From RUG14871 sp045539425 (GTDB lineage: Bacteria > Bacillota_I > Bacilli_A > Erysipelotrichales > Erysipelotrichaceae), in NCBI GenBank assembly GCA_045539425.1, contig JAZQFH010000009.1, forward strand, positions 1 through 32,577: DNA of 32,577 nucleotides, written 5' to 3'. The position numbers were made by a program, and so were the translations under genes. The notes beneath the pieces were generated by a model, which was not told where the DNA came from, made no database searches, and worked only from the letters and a program-made list of their open reading frames with translations. Below, one piece after another: positions 14,764 to 23,765 of this stretch (position 1 is the first letter of the stretch; every line of letters starts with the position of its first letter).

Positions 14764-16149
14764 ATGGCATTATATCCGTTTTTAAAAGACCGCATCCCCG
14801 TTGCGAAAGCATTAGTCGCGGAGTTGCGGAAGGAATTTGAATATGTCTCGATTCTGGGCTCTTACAGCAAGAGCACGCGGATCGTTTCCGGAAGTAAATC
14901 CACTTCCGTGGATGAGACGGAAAATGAATGCGGATTTGTGATCCGCACCTTTGACGGAAGATACTACAGCGAATATTCCGTCAATGATATCGAAGGTCTT
15001 CAGGCAATCGACGTAAAAGAAAAAATGAGACTTCCGGAAATGCATCAGGATTTCGTGGATGTCAAAGCCATCAAAGAGGAAGAGATGGAAAGAAGCTTTG
15101 CGAGGGAAGATGCTCATCCTTTAAGCCGGGAGGAAGTTCTTTCGCGTCTGGAAGAGATGCGTCATTACTTTGAGAATTACGACAGCCGCATCATCTATGC
15201 GAATCTCGTTTACCGCAAGCAGGAAGTTTCCAAAATCTTCATTTCCGAGAAGAAATGTCTGGATCAGTACTACTGCTGGGTGAATGCTATCGCATCTCTG
15301 ACAAGCCGGGATAATGACATTCTCAAGGATGTCTATAAGACGGAAAATGAAGCGGACAGCGCAAAGGCACTGAGTGAGCTCAGTGAACGGAGAGAAGAGA
15401 TTGCGAAACTGGCCATCCACATGCTGGAAGCCACCCCGATCACACCGGGTGAATACGACATCATTACGGATCCATCCATCACGGGACTGATTGCCCATGA
15501 AGCGTTCGGTCACGGCGTGGAGATGGATATGTTTGTCAAGCACAGAGCCAAGAGCGTGAACTACCTCGGCAAAAAAGTCGCTTCCGAAAAAGTCAGCATG
15601 CATGACGGAGCCTGTGCGGCATTATCGCAGGCTTCCTACTTCTTTGATGATGACGGGGTACTGGCACATGATACCTTAATCATCAAAGACGGCATTCTGC
15701 AGACGGGTATTTCCGATGCCTTAAGTGCCCTGCAGTTAGGGACAGAACCGACCGGCAACGGCAGAAGGGAATCCTTCAAGCGCAAGGCATATACGCGCAT
15801 GACCAATACCTTCTTCGCTCCGGGCAGGGACAAGCTGGAAGATATGTTTGCGTCCGTGAAGCATGGGTACTATCTCTGCGATACCAATAACGGCATGGAA
15901 GACCCGAAGAACTGGCAGATCCAGTGCACGGCCATGTACGGGCTGGAAATCGTGGACGGAAAGTTCAGCGGGAAGATCGTTTCCCCGGTCGTAATCAGCG
16001 GTTCGGTATTGGATCTCTTGAATTCCATCAGCATGGTTTCTGATGAATACAAGGTGATCGGAAGCGGCAGCTGCGGAAAGGGATATAAGGAATGGGTCTT
16101 AGTCAGTGACGGCGGACCGTATCTGAAAGCGAGGGCGAAGTTAGGATGA
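14764..16149 (+). CDS. tldD: TldD-family metalloprotease subunit
   Basis: A 461-residue protein with the TldD zinc motif HEAFGH (H245, E246, H250) and the late cysteine of the family in GSGSCGKGYKEW (C437). GYYLCDTNNGMEDPKNWQI before it is also typical. TldD pairs with TldE (PmbA) to form a barrel-like heterodimeric protease that degrades unfolded peptides and, in Escherichia coli, matures microcin B17 and cleaves CcdA. TldD carries the metal site. Its stop overlaps the start of the TldE-like gene by four bases, fitting a tight complex. No recognisable peptide-toxin or RiPP precursor lies next to it, so a house-keeping peptidase role is as likely as peptide maturation. Confidence 0.9.
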   Translation: MALYPFLKDRIPVAKALVAELRKEFEYVSILGSYSKSTRIVSGSKSTSVDETENECGFVIRTFDGRYYSEYSVNDIEGLQAIDVKEKMRLPEMHQDFVDVKAIKEEEMERSFAREDAHPLSREEVLSRLEEMRHYFENYDSRIIYANLVYRKQEVSKIFISEKKCLDQYYCWVNAIASLTSRDNDILKDVYKTENEADSAKALSELSERREEIAKLAIHMLEATPITPGEYDIITDPSITGLIAHEAFGHGVEMDMFVKHRAKSVNYLGKKVASEKVSMHDGACAALSQASYFFDDDGVLAHDTLIIKDGILQTGISDALSALQLGTEPTGNGRRESFKRKAYTRMTNTFFAPGRDKLEDMFASVKHGYYLCDTNNGMEDPKNWQIQCTAMYGLEIVDGKFSGKIVSPVVISGSVLDLLNSISMVSDEYKVIGSGSCGKGYKEWVLVSDGGPYLKARAKLG

Positions 16150-17432
16150 TGACAGTAGAGAAAATCATTGCGTTATTAGCGGAGAATCCGGAAGTATCCG
16201 CCTATGAAATACGGGAAAGACAGAACGAAGGCAGACAGCTCTTCTATGTGATGGGAAAGCTGGAGACGGGAAGAAGCGTGGAAGACAGGGAAGTCAGCGT
16301 CACCATCTACCATGATTTTGAAACATACCGCGGCTCTTCTTCGTTCCGTATTCTGATCAGCGACACGGAAGAATCGCTGCGCCATAAGATTGCGGAGTGT
16401 GTTGAAAAGGCAAAACAGGTAAAGAATCCGTTCTATCCGTTACCAAAGAAAACGGAAAACATCTGCAAGAAAAAAGAACTGCCACTCTCCTTAGCGGAGG
16501 CATGCCGCAATGCGGCGGATGAAATCGCTCAGAGTGAGGAAGGTGAGGCGGCTACCCTGAATGCGACGGAGATCTTCGCCGATCAGAACCGCATCCGCTT
16601 TGTGAACTCGGAGGGAATCGATCACTCCTATGAAGAGACGAAACTCTTTGTGGAAAGCATCCCGTCCTATACCAATGAAAACGGTGACTTTGAATTATAC
16701 TATTCCGAGCGCTTCGGTTCTTTTACGGATCTGCATTTAAAAGAAGCTCTGAAGGAGCAACTGGAAAACGTGCAGTACCGTGCCAATGCGAAAACGCTGA
16801 AGGATATTTCCATGAAGGAAGAGATCCCGGTGGTGATTTCCGGAGACATGCTGAACATGTTGATGGGTAATTTTGCCGAAGAGCTGAGTTACGGCAGCCA
16901 GTATCTGAAAATGAATCACTATCAGCTTCAGGATGAAATCAGCCCCGTACCGTTTGATCTCACGCTTTGCGGAGAAAAGGAAGGCGCCCTGTATTCTTCC
17001 CCGATCGATCCGAGCGGCATCGTTCTGGGAAAGACGACGGTCGTAAAAGGCGGAAAGGCCGCTGCACTTTGGGGAGATAATAAATACGGATATTACCTGA
17101 AGGAAGAGAAGATCACCGGTTCCTATCCGGTTCTGCTTATGGAGAATTATCCGGCGAGTGATGAACTGCTGAAAGAGGAACACATTGAGATACTGAACTT
17201 CTCCGCTCCGCAGCTGGATGAAGCGAGCGGTTACTTCGGAGGAGAGGTAAGACTGGCCCTCTATTATAAAGACGGAAATGTTACTCCGCTCAGCGGTTTC
17301 TCCATCAGCTCAAACATCTATGAAGAAATCAAGGATGCGGCTTATTCGTCAGAAGAAGCGTTTGTCAATGACGGCGGATTCTCCTTCCATGGGCCGAAGT
17401 ACATGATCCTGAAACACATGAAACTGCATTAA
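16146..17432 (+). CDS. pmbA: TldE/PmbA-family protease subunit
   Basis: A 428-residue partner of TldD. It has the PmbA layout: an N-terminal domain with SVTIYHDFETYRGSSSFRI at about 45-65, the segment ADQNRIRFVNSEGIDHSYEE near 150-170, and a C-terminal domain with GYFGGEVRLALYYKDGNVTPLSGFSIS. There is no HExxxH motif, as expected for the non-catalytic subunit. The start overlaps the TldD stop (ATGATGA); the second ATG at 16149 is also possible. A strong terminator follows, so the small DUF6054-like gene, tldD and pmbA form one transcription unit. Confidence 0.88.
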   Translation: MMTVEKIIALLAENPEVSAYEIRERQNEGRQLFYVMGKLETGRSVEDREVSVTIYHDFETYRGSSSFRILISDTEESLRHKIAECVEKAKQVKNPFYPLPKKTENICKKKELPLSLAEACRNAADEIAQSEEGEAATLNATEIFADQNRIRFVNSEGIDHSYEETKLFVESIPSYTNENGDFELYYSERFGSFTDLHLKEALKEQLENVQYRANAKTLKDISMKEEIPVVISGDMLNMLMGNFAEELSYGSQYLKMNHYQLQDEISPVPFDLTLCGEKEGALYSSPIDPSGIVLGKTTVVKGGKAAALWGDNKYGYYLKEEKITGSYPVLLMENYPASDELLKEEHIEILNFSAPQLDEASGYFGGEVRLALYYKDGNVTPLSGFSISSNIYEEIKDAAYSSEEAFVNDGGFSFHGPKYMILKHMKLH

Positions 17433-17434
17433 TC

Positions 17435-17468
17435 AAAACTCAGCGGGAGAGACCGCTGAGTTTTTTTT
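17435..17468 (+). terminator. Rho-independent terminator after pmbA
   Basis: AAAACTCAGCGG and CCGCTGAGTTTT pair perfectly around the six-base loop GAGAGA, with eight T residues (17461-17468) on the 3' side. Confidence 0.93.
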
Positions 17469-17520
17469 GTGAAGGAACGTGTCAATCATATTATCTGTTT
17501 AGGCAACCTTGAGGGATATT

Positions 17521-17529
17521 TGATACAAT
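17521..17529 (+). promoter_or_regulatory. Extended -10 promoter of the chaperone operon
   Basis: TGATACAAT is an extended -10 element (TG, one base, TACAAT). No good -35 is found 16-18 bases upstream, which extended -10 promoters tolerate. The start codon follows about 23 bases later. No HrcA (CIRCE) or CtsR operator is recognised nearby, so heat-shock control is not evident. Confidence 0.55.
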
Positions 17530-17551
17530 AGAAGAAGAGAATCAGAGGTTA

Positions 17552-20500
17552 ATGATGAACTGGGATCTGTTGAAACTGCAACCGACAAAAGATAAGAAAG
17601 CCATTCGTGATGCGTACCGCGCGGCTTTGGAACATACCAATCCGGAAGAGAAACCGGAAGAGTTCAAGGCACTGCGGGCGGCCTATGAAGAGGCACTGGA
17701 ATACGCATCCACTGAGGAGACGATACGCACGGAGAAGGATGATGTGGCTCTGTTCCGGGAGAAGCTGGAAGAGCTGTATCATGACTTTAAGCGCAGAAAA
17801 GACCTCAGGGAATGGGAGGCTCTTTTTGCCATGGATGTCGTCCGTTCGCTGGATCAGAGAATGAAGGCGGAAGGACAGCTGTTTGACTTCTTTTTAGAGG
17901 ATTACTTTATTCCGCATGAAGTCTGGGTTCTGATCGACAGCGAATTCCATGTGATGGAGAGGTTGGAGGAATTCTACGAAAACTATCCGCGCGGCTTTGT
18001 CGACTACGTCCTTGTGAACGGAATCCGCTTCCCGGATACCCTGCCGATGGATCTCTTTATTCCGGGAGAGGATGGCGAAGAAGCGCAGAAATACCTCAAT
18101 CTTTTCCTGCGTATCCGCAGAGTGCAGGAAGCGGAAACAGATCAGCTGATTAGAGAGATGTTCTCCTTAAAAGAGCAGCATCCTTACGGGAATGCCTTAG
18201 TGTATTCGATCCGCATGCAGCGAGATCACGAAGATCTTTTAGAAAAGTTCGGTGAACTGCAGAAGCAGTATCCGCAAGACGACTACATCGGTTTTCTCTA
18301 TTGTGAGCAGCTGCATATGGCAGAAAAGGATGAAGAGTGCCGCGCGATTGCGGAAGAAATATTAAACGAAAAACCGGGAAATAACCGCATGAGATGGCTC
18401 TATGCCCACTGCCTGGCAAAGCTGGGAAAATATGAGGAAGCCGTGCTGGAAATCAATGAACTGATGCGCCATGCCGGCGGGAATCAGCAGCAGCTGTATG
18501 ATCTGGATCAGCAGCGGCAGAAATGGAATCAGAATGTCATCGAGGAAAAGAAAGCCTTCTTACGGGAAAACCCGGATGATCTGGACGCAAGGCTGAGTCT
18601 GGCCTGGGCGTATCTGGAAAACAATGAAGATGAAAAGGCCAAGGCACTCAGCGCGAAGCTGACGGAGGATAACTGCGACCCGTTCGATTATCATAATCTG
18701 ATGAGCAATCTCTGCTACTATGCGGAGGATTATCAGGGCTCCATCGGCCATCTGGATGCCTTAATTGAACTGATTCAAAATATGAAGGATGACGGTACGG
18801 TCCGTACCCGGCGCAGAATGAGCCGGCTGGGTGAGATGTACGGCCGGAAGGGATATAACTATTTCACGCTGGGGGATGAGAAAAAAGCGGAAGAGTGCTA
18901 TAAGATTTCTTTGGAAGAATCCAAAGAGAAGGCAGAGCGGCTCACCGAACTGGCGGAAATCTATATGGGCAGAGAACAGTACGAAAAAGCCATGACGTAC
19001 TGCAGGGAACTTGTGAAAGAGCGCCCGGATTCCGCCCACGGTTTTCTGATTCTGGCCTTTGCGGCATACTATCTCAATGAAGACAACGAAGCCTTTACGG
19101 CAGTGAACCGGGCACTGGATCTGGACGGATCCAATCTGGACAGCTATATGCTGAAAGTCAGAATCTTAGTGCGCAATGAAGCCTATGAAGAGGCGGAAAA
19201 GATCGTTGCGATGCTGGAAGACGCAAATCTCAAAGAGCATCCGACGGTACTGTTCTTACGTGGCCTCTTATATGAATACAAGGAACGTAACAGTGCGGAG
19301 GCCATCCGCTCTTATGAAGCGTCGCTTCAGGCAATGGAAGGAAATGAAACCGCCTGGGAATTCTCCTCGGTGCTCATTTACCGTCTGCTTTGTTTAAAAG
19401 GGGACACACTGAATGCGAATAAGGAAGAAGACCGCAATCTGATGCTGGAGCTCTGTGACCGCGGTCTGGCCTGCGAAGAGAACCACTACGGCTTAAGAGA
19501 TTATAAGGCGTGGCTGTTGGTCAAGGCGCACCGTTATGAGGAAGCGCTGGAAATCTACTTCTCTTTAGAAAAAGAGCGGAATCACGGCCCGGCTGTCGAA
19601 TCACAGATCGGTTATATCTATTATCAGGATCTTGCCAACAGCGCGGATAAGGCACTGGAATACTATCAGAAGTCACTCGAAAAGCACGGGGATGACTTCG
19701 GCTACTTCTATACCGGCATGAGCCGGATGTACCTTGGCGAGTATGAAGCCGCACTGGTGGATCTATTGACGCTGCGTAAGCTGCATCCGGAGGAGCTGGA
19801 CAGCTATTACCGCCTGAGTTATGTCTACGCCTTCCTTGGCGAATACAATCAGGCTCTGGCTAGCATCAACAAAACACTGGAATTCGTAAAGGACCGCCAG
19901 GGGGATCAGTCGTATTACTATTACCGTAAGGTTCAGCTCTTAAGGAGAATGGAGCGGGCGAATGAAGCCATCGAGACCGCCTGGGAGATGATCCGGAAAT
20001 ATGATTACGGTTACGGCTACAAGCTGATTTTTGATATCTGCATTCAGTTCGGCATGTATGAAAGAGCGAAGGAGCATTTAAGAGTATGGCTGAAGAGCCG
20101 TCGGCTCTCCACGCATTACTATTCTTCCATCATCACACTGGACATGCTGGAAGAGCGCTATTTCAAGGCAAAGCTGAATAAGACGAATTACGCCGCCCAG
20201 CTCAGCACGCTGGAGCGCGGCCAGAAGGAACATCAGCTCGCCTGGAACGACCGCGATTTCAAAACGGAAATCAAGGTGCTGCAGAAGCTGATTGCCTCGG
20301 AGCAGAAGGAAGAAACAGGTGACATCTCGCGGGAATACCTGCAGCTCTCCTTTGCCTATTTCCATGCGGGAAACACACTGCTGCAGAAGGAATACGCAAA
20401 GCTCGCCCTAGAGGAAATTGAAAAACGGCTCAGCGAGAACCGCCTGAACCGCCTGCTTTATTTGGCAAGGAAGGTGCGTGCACTCTCGCTCTCAGGGAGT

Positions 20501-20722
20501 ATAAAAGAAGCTCTAGAGCTTATGAAAGAAGGAAGAAAACATCCGCTTTGTGATAACTGTCCGTATCACACCTGTAAGGATCTCGACCTCTTTGAGGTGG
20601 AACTGTATGAGGTCAGCGGTGAGACGGAGAAGGCCATTCAGCTGGCGGAGGAGTATTCCCTCCTCTATCCGGACGAAGAGGAATTCCTGATTTATAAAAA
20701 CTGTATGAAGAAAGGAAAGTAA
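17552..20722 (+). CDS. Large TPR protein with a degenerate N-terminal J-like domain
   Basis: A 1056-residue cytoplasmic protein. Residues 1-50 have the helix pattern of a J domain (WDLLKLQPTKDKKAIRDAYRAAL, then FKALRAAYEEAL, shown in parts). The HPD tripeptide that stimulates Hsp70 is replaced by N30-P31-E32. From about 190 to 960 the protein is a chain of TPR-type helix pairs, for example NNRMRWLYAHCLAKLGKYEE and AEIYMGREQYEKAMTYCREL. The C-terminus has a possible metal site C1000-x2-C1003-x2-H1006-x-C1008. The stop lies one base before the HscC-like Hsp70 gene. It is probably the dedicated co-chaperone or client adaptor of that Hsp70. AGAGG lies before two adjacent ATGs (17552 and 17555); the second has better spacing. 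Confidence 0.85.
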   Translation: MMNWDLLKLQPTKDKKAIRDAYRAALEHTNPEEKPEEFKALRAAYEEALEYASTEETIRTEKDDVALFREKLEELYHDFKRRKDLREWEALFAMDVVRSLDQRMKAEGQLFDFFLEDYFIPHEVWVLIDSEFHVMERLEEFYENYPRGFVDYVLVNGIRFPDTLPMDLFIPGEDGEEAQKYLNLFLRIRRVQEAETDQLIREMFSLKEQHPYGNALVYSIRMQRDHEDLLEKFGELQKQYPQDDYIGFLYCEQLHMAEKDEECRAIAEEILNEKPGNNRMRWLYAHCLAKLGKYEEAVLEINELMRHAGGNQQQLYDLDQQRQKWNQNVIEEKKAFLRENPDDLDARLSLAWAYLENNEDEKAKALSAKLTEDNCDPFDYHNLMSNLCYYAEDYQGSIGHLDALIELIQNMKDDGTVRTRRRMSRLGEMYGRKGYNYFTLGDEKKAEECYKISLEESKEKAERLTELAEIYMGREQYEKAMTYCRELVKERPDSAHGFLILAFAAYYLNEDNEAFTAVNRALDLDGSNLDSYMLKVRILVRNEAYEEAEKIVAMLEDANLKEHPTVLFLRGLLYEYKERNSAEAIRSYEASLQAMEGNETAWEFSSVLIYRLLCLKGDTLNANKEEDRNLMLELCDRGLACEENHYGLRDYKAWLLVKAHRYEEALEIYFSLEKERNHGPAVESQIGYIYYQDLANSADKALEYYQKSLEKHGDDFGYFYTGMSRMYLGEYEAALVDLLTLRKLHPEELDSYYRLSYVYAFLGEYNQALASINKTLEFVKDRQGDQSYYYYRKVQLLRRMERANEAIETAWEMIRKYDYGYGYKLIFDICIQFGMYERAKEHLRVWLKSRRLSTHYYSSIITLDMLEERYFKAKLNKTNYAAQLSTLERGQKEHQLAWNDRDFKTEIKVLQKLIASEQKEETGDISREYLQLSFAYFHAGNTLLQKEYAKLALEEIEKRLSENRLNRLLYLARKVRALSLSGSIKEALELMKEGRKHPLCDNCPYHTCKDLDLFEVELYEVSGETEKAIQLAEEYSLLYPDEEEFLIYKNCMKKGK

Positions 20723-20723
20723 T

Positions 20724-22430
20724 ATGCTGATTGGAATTGATCTGGGGACAACAAACAGCCTTGCTGCCGTCTTCCGTAACGGAAAAGCGGAACTGATCCC
20801 CAACCGGCTCGGAAAGAAGCTGACACCTTCGGTTGTCAGTGTGGATGAGAATCAGCAGATCCTCATCGGTGAGACGGCAAAGGAATACGGATATCTGCAC
20901 CCGGAGAAAAGTGCCAAGGTATTCAAGCGTTCCATGGGAACCGAGAAGGAATATAAGCTCGGGGAAATTACGTTTTTACCGGAAGAGCTTTCGGGACTGA
21001 TACTGCGCTCCTTAAAGGAAGACGCGGAAGTATATCTTGGGGAAGAGGTAACGGAAGCAATCATCTCCGTCCCCGCCTATTTTAACGATTTACAGCGCAA
21101 GGCGACCAAAAAAGCCGGGGAGCTGGCCGGATTAAAGGTCAGCCGCATCATCAATGAACCGACCGCCTCCGCGATTGCCTACGGGGTCGGAGAGAAGGGT
21201 GTGAATGAGCGCTGCATGGTATTCGATCTGGGCGGCGGGACATTCGACGTCACGATTCTGGAATACTATAAAAACATCATGGAAGTCTACGCCATTGCCG
21301 GGGATAACGACCTCGGCGGAGAAGACTTCACAGCCGTGTTAACGGAGATGTTTCTGAAGCGCATCTTTAAAAGCGGGGCAATATTGGATCTGCGCAGCGC
21401 CAACAATATCTACAAGGCATGCGAGGAAGCGAAGTGTCAGTTTTCCTCATCAAAAGAAGCCGTGGTGCGGGTGAACGTGCTCAATACACATTATGAAGAG
21501 ACATTCACCATGGAAGAATATGAAGCCGCCTGTCAGGAACTTCTGGAACGGCTGCGCAAGCCGATGGAAAAGGCTTTGCGGGATGCGAAGATCTCGCTGG
21601 AAGACCTTGACCGCATCATTCTGGTCGGCGGTGCGACCCGTCTTCCCATCGTAAGAAACTATGTGCGCAAGCTGACCGGACTCCATCCGGAGTATACGGT
21701 GGATCCGGACACCAGTGTGGCTGTCGGTGCGGCACTTCAGTGTGCCATGAAAGAGCGGCAGAAGGAAATCGAGGAAGTGATCCTGACGGATGTCTGCCCG
21801 TTCACACTCGGTACGGAAGTTGTCAGGGAAAACGGCAGTTTTCTGGAAACCGGCTACTATCTGCCGATCATTGAGCGCAACACGGTCATTCCGGTCTCCA
21901 AGACACAGACGGTGTATACGGCGCATGACGATCAGAAATACGTCAGAGTCAAAATCCTGCAGGGAGAGAGCCATCTGGCAAAGAACAATCTGCTTCTGGG
22001 CGAACTGACGATTGATGTTCCGGTCGGACCGAAAGGAAAGGAAGCCATTGAAATCACCTATACCTACGATGTGAATGCACTCCTGCAGGTGGAAGTGAAG
22101 GTATTATCCACCGGGGAGCAGAAGGAAATGATCATTCAGAAGCAGGATGAGAAACTCTCCGAGGAAGAAGTGAAAGCCAGAATGGAAAAACTGGCCTATC
22201 TGAAGCAGAACCCGCGGGAAGAGGAAGAGAACATCCTCGCCTTCTTACGGGCAAACAGGATGTATGAAGAAACGCTTGGGGAAGACAAGAAGAAGATCGA
22301 AGCGCAGCTGAATGAATTCGATGATGCTCTGAGCAATAAGACCCATCTTGAAATCGATGTGGCAAGAAAACGTCTGACGGATCTATTGGATGAGATGGAA
22401 GAGGAAGACTTCCAGGTACTACCTTCTTAA
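20724..22430 (+). CDS. HscC-like Hsp70 chaperone
   Basis: A 568-residue Hsp70. The nucleotide-binding domain has phosphate motif 1 (IGIDLGTTNSLAAV, 3-16), VPAYFNDLQRKATKKAGELAG, phosphate motif 2 (VFDLGGGTFDVTI) and the adenosine motif (ILVGGATRLPIVR). The linker/substrate-binding start DVCPFTLGTEVV and the sequence around it match HscC better than DnaK. The helical lid is short, making the protein shorter than DnaK (about 610-640). It follows the TPR/J-like gene after a single base, with the ribosome site GAAAGG inside that gene. Escherichia coli HscC similarly sits with dedicated J proteins (DjlB, DjlC). It is not the general dnaK: no grpE or dnaJ is adjacent. Confidence 0.9.
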   Translation: MLIGIDLGTTNSLAAVFRNGKAELIPNRLGKKLTPSVVSVDENQQILIGETAKEYGYLHPEKSAKVFKRSMGTEKEYKLGEITFLPEELSGLILRSLKEDAEVYLGEEVTEAIISVPAYFNDLQRKATKKAGELAGLKVSRIINEPTASAIAYGVGEKGVNERCMVFDLGGGTFDVTILEYYKNIMEVYAIAGDNDLGGEDFTAVLTEMFLKRIFKSGAILDLRSANNIYKACEEAKCQFSSSKEAVVRVNVLNTHYEETFTMEEYEAACQELLERLRKPMEKALRDAKISLEDLDRIILVGGATRLPIVRNYVRKLTGLHPEYTVDPDTSVAVGAALQCAMKERQKEIEEVILTDVCPFTLGTEVVRENGSFLETGYYLPIIERNTVIPVSKTQTVYTAHDDQKYVRVKILQGESHLAKNNLLLGELTIDVPVGPKGKEAIEITYTYDVNALLQVEVKVLSTGEQKEMIIQKQDEKLSEEEVKARMEKLAYLKQNPREEEENILAFLRANRMYEETLGEDKKKIEAQLNEFDDALSNKTHLEIDVARKRLTDLLDEMEEEDFQVLPS

Positions 22431-22455
22431 TAATCCGTTTGATAAAACATTCGAG

Positions 22456-22496
22456 AGCAATGCTCTTCTGCAAGGCAGGGGAACGTTGCTTTTTTT
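22456..22496 (+). terminator. Rho-independent terminator after the Hsp70 gene
   Basis: AGCAATG with CGTTGCT, and inside it TCTTCTGC with GCAGGGGA, form a stem of about 15 pairs with one C-A mismatch and a three-base AAG loop. Seven T residues follow. Confidence 0.85.
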
Positions 22497-22525
22497 GAAA
22501 TGAATGAAAGAGTGCAGCGGAATCA

Positions 22526-22555
22526 TTGCCATTAAAAAAACAAAGGGAATACAAT
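22526..22555 (+). promoter_or_regulatory. Promoter of the nagA-like gene
   Basis: TTGCCA (22526-22531) and TACAAT (22550-22555) are separated by 18 bases that are A-rich. The start codon lies 28 bases after the -10. No clear cre or NagR-type palindrome was recognised. Confidence 0.65.
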
Positions 22556-22583
22556 AAAGGTAGAGAACAAGGGAGAACCCAAC

Positions 22584-23735
22584 ATGAAAATAATCAATGC
22601 CAATGTTTTTCTGAATGGGAAGTTTCAGAAGCTGGAAGTACGCTTTGATCTTAGCGGAATTCTGGAAGTGGGAGAGAAGACCGCAGAGGATGAAGTGATC
22701 GATGCGAAGGGGCTGGATCTTTATCCTGGCCTGATCGACTGCCACAACCACGGCGGATGGTTCCGCGGCTTCATGTATAAGGAAGCAGATGAATACGGAA
22801 GCTTTGAGGAAAAGATCCGCTACCTGAGTGAGAAGCTGCCGTCCTGCGGTGTCACAACCGTCTTTCCGACACTGGCGGGAACGGACTATGAACGGATCGC
22901 GAAATCGGTAAGGGAAATTCGTAAAATCAGAGACAGCGTGAGCGGAGCGGAAATCGGGCCGTTCCAGTTTGAAGGTATCTATCCTTCCTTAAAACGCTAT
23001 ATGACAAAAGAAGCGGTGAATCCCTCCAGAGAACATACGGACTGGCTTGTGGACAATAATTACAGCGATGTGTCCATGATTCATGTCTCTCCGGATCTGC
23101 CCGGCAGCATGGAGTGGTGCGACTACATGGTCTCGCAGGGCGTCATGCCGACGGTTGGCAATACCCAGGCATCGGCATTTGATGTTCGCGAAGCGGCAGA
23201 TCACGGGTTATGTCAGGCAGACCACATGTACAACGGCTTTGCGCCGATGCATCACAGGGAAAACGGGGCAGCGGTCGGTGTTCTTCTGGATGACAGGATC
23301 AAAGCACAGCTGACCTGCGACGGCTATCACGTTTCGGAAAGCTTCATCCGCCTGCTCATCAAATGCAAGGGAATAGAAAACGTCTACGGAGTGACGGACA
23401 TGTCTGAAGCCAGCGGACTGCCGGAAGGGGAACATATTCTGCCAAACGGCAAAAAGATTACAGCGAAAGACGGTCTGATCTACGCTGAGGACGGCTATAT
23501 CAATTCCGGGAACATGACGATGAATGAGACGCTGAGAGCGGCACGCACCCGCTGCCATTTAAGCAAGGAGGAAGTCGGATTGCTTTATGCGGAAAATGTC
23601 GCAAGATGTCTGAATCTGACTGACAGAGGAAAAATCGAAGCAGGAAGAAAGGCAGACTTCACGCTGATGGATGATGATTACAATGTTTACTGCACCATCA
23701 GGGAAGGAAAAATCATCTATCAGAAAGCAGAATAA
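22584..23735 (+). CDS. nagA: N-acetylglucosamine-6-phosphate deacetylase (NagA-like amidohydrolase)
   Basis: A 383-residue amidohydrolase. It has the metal motif GLIDCHNHGG near residues 49-58, the acidic ligand in FQFEGIYPS, histidines in QADHMYNGFAPMHHRENG and the catalytic aspartate in GVTDMSEASGLPEG; most NagA proteins read TDA here. NagA removes acetate from GlcNAc-6-phosphate, the step before NagB in amino-sugar use. The loop after the FEG motif and the TDM variant are slightly atypical, so a related deacetylase substrate is possible. AGGGAG lies before the ATG. The gene has its own promoter and a terminator and no nagB beside it. Confidence 0.82.
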   Translation: MKIINANVFLNGKFQKLEVRFDLSGILEVGEKTAEDEVIDAKGLDLYPGLIDCHNHGGWFRGFMYKEADEYGSFEEKIRYLSEKLPSCGVTTVFPTLAGTDYERIAKSVREIRKIRDSVSGAEIGPFQFEGIYPSLKRYMTKEAVNPSREHTDWLVDNNYSDVSMIHVSPDLPGSMEWCDYMVSQGVMPTVGNTQASAFDVREAADHGLCQADHMYNGFAPMHHRENGAAVGVLLDDRIKAQLTCDGYHVSESFIRLLIKCKGIENVYGVTDMSEASGLPEGEHILPNGKKITAKDGLIYAEDGYINSGNMTMNETLRAARTRCHLSKEEVGLLYAENVARCLNLTDRGKIEAGRKADFTLMDDDYNVYCTIREGKIIYQKAE

Positions 23736-23736
23736 G

Positions 23737-23763
23737 CAAAAGACGTCACACAGACGTCTTTTG
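23737..23763. terminator. Bidirectional terminator between nagA-like and chromate-transporter genes
   Basis: CAAAAGACGTC and GACGTCTTTTG form a perfect 11-base stem with loop ACACA. T-runs on both strands let it serve the two convergent genes. Confidence 0.9.
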
Positions 23764-23765
23764 TT

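Noticed and set aside
14764..17432. A RiPP or microcin biosynthetic cluster around TldD/TldE
   Set aside because: No precursor peptide, cyclase, radical SAM enzyme or export gene is next to the pair.
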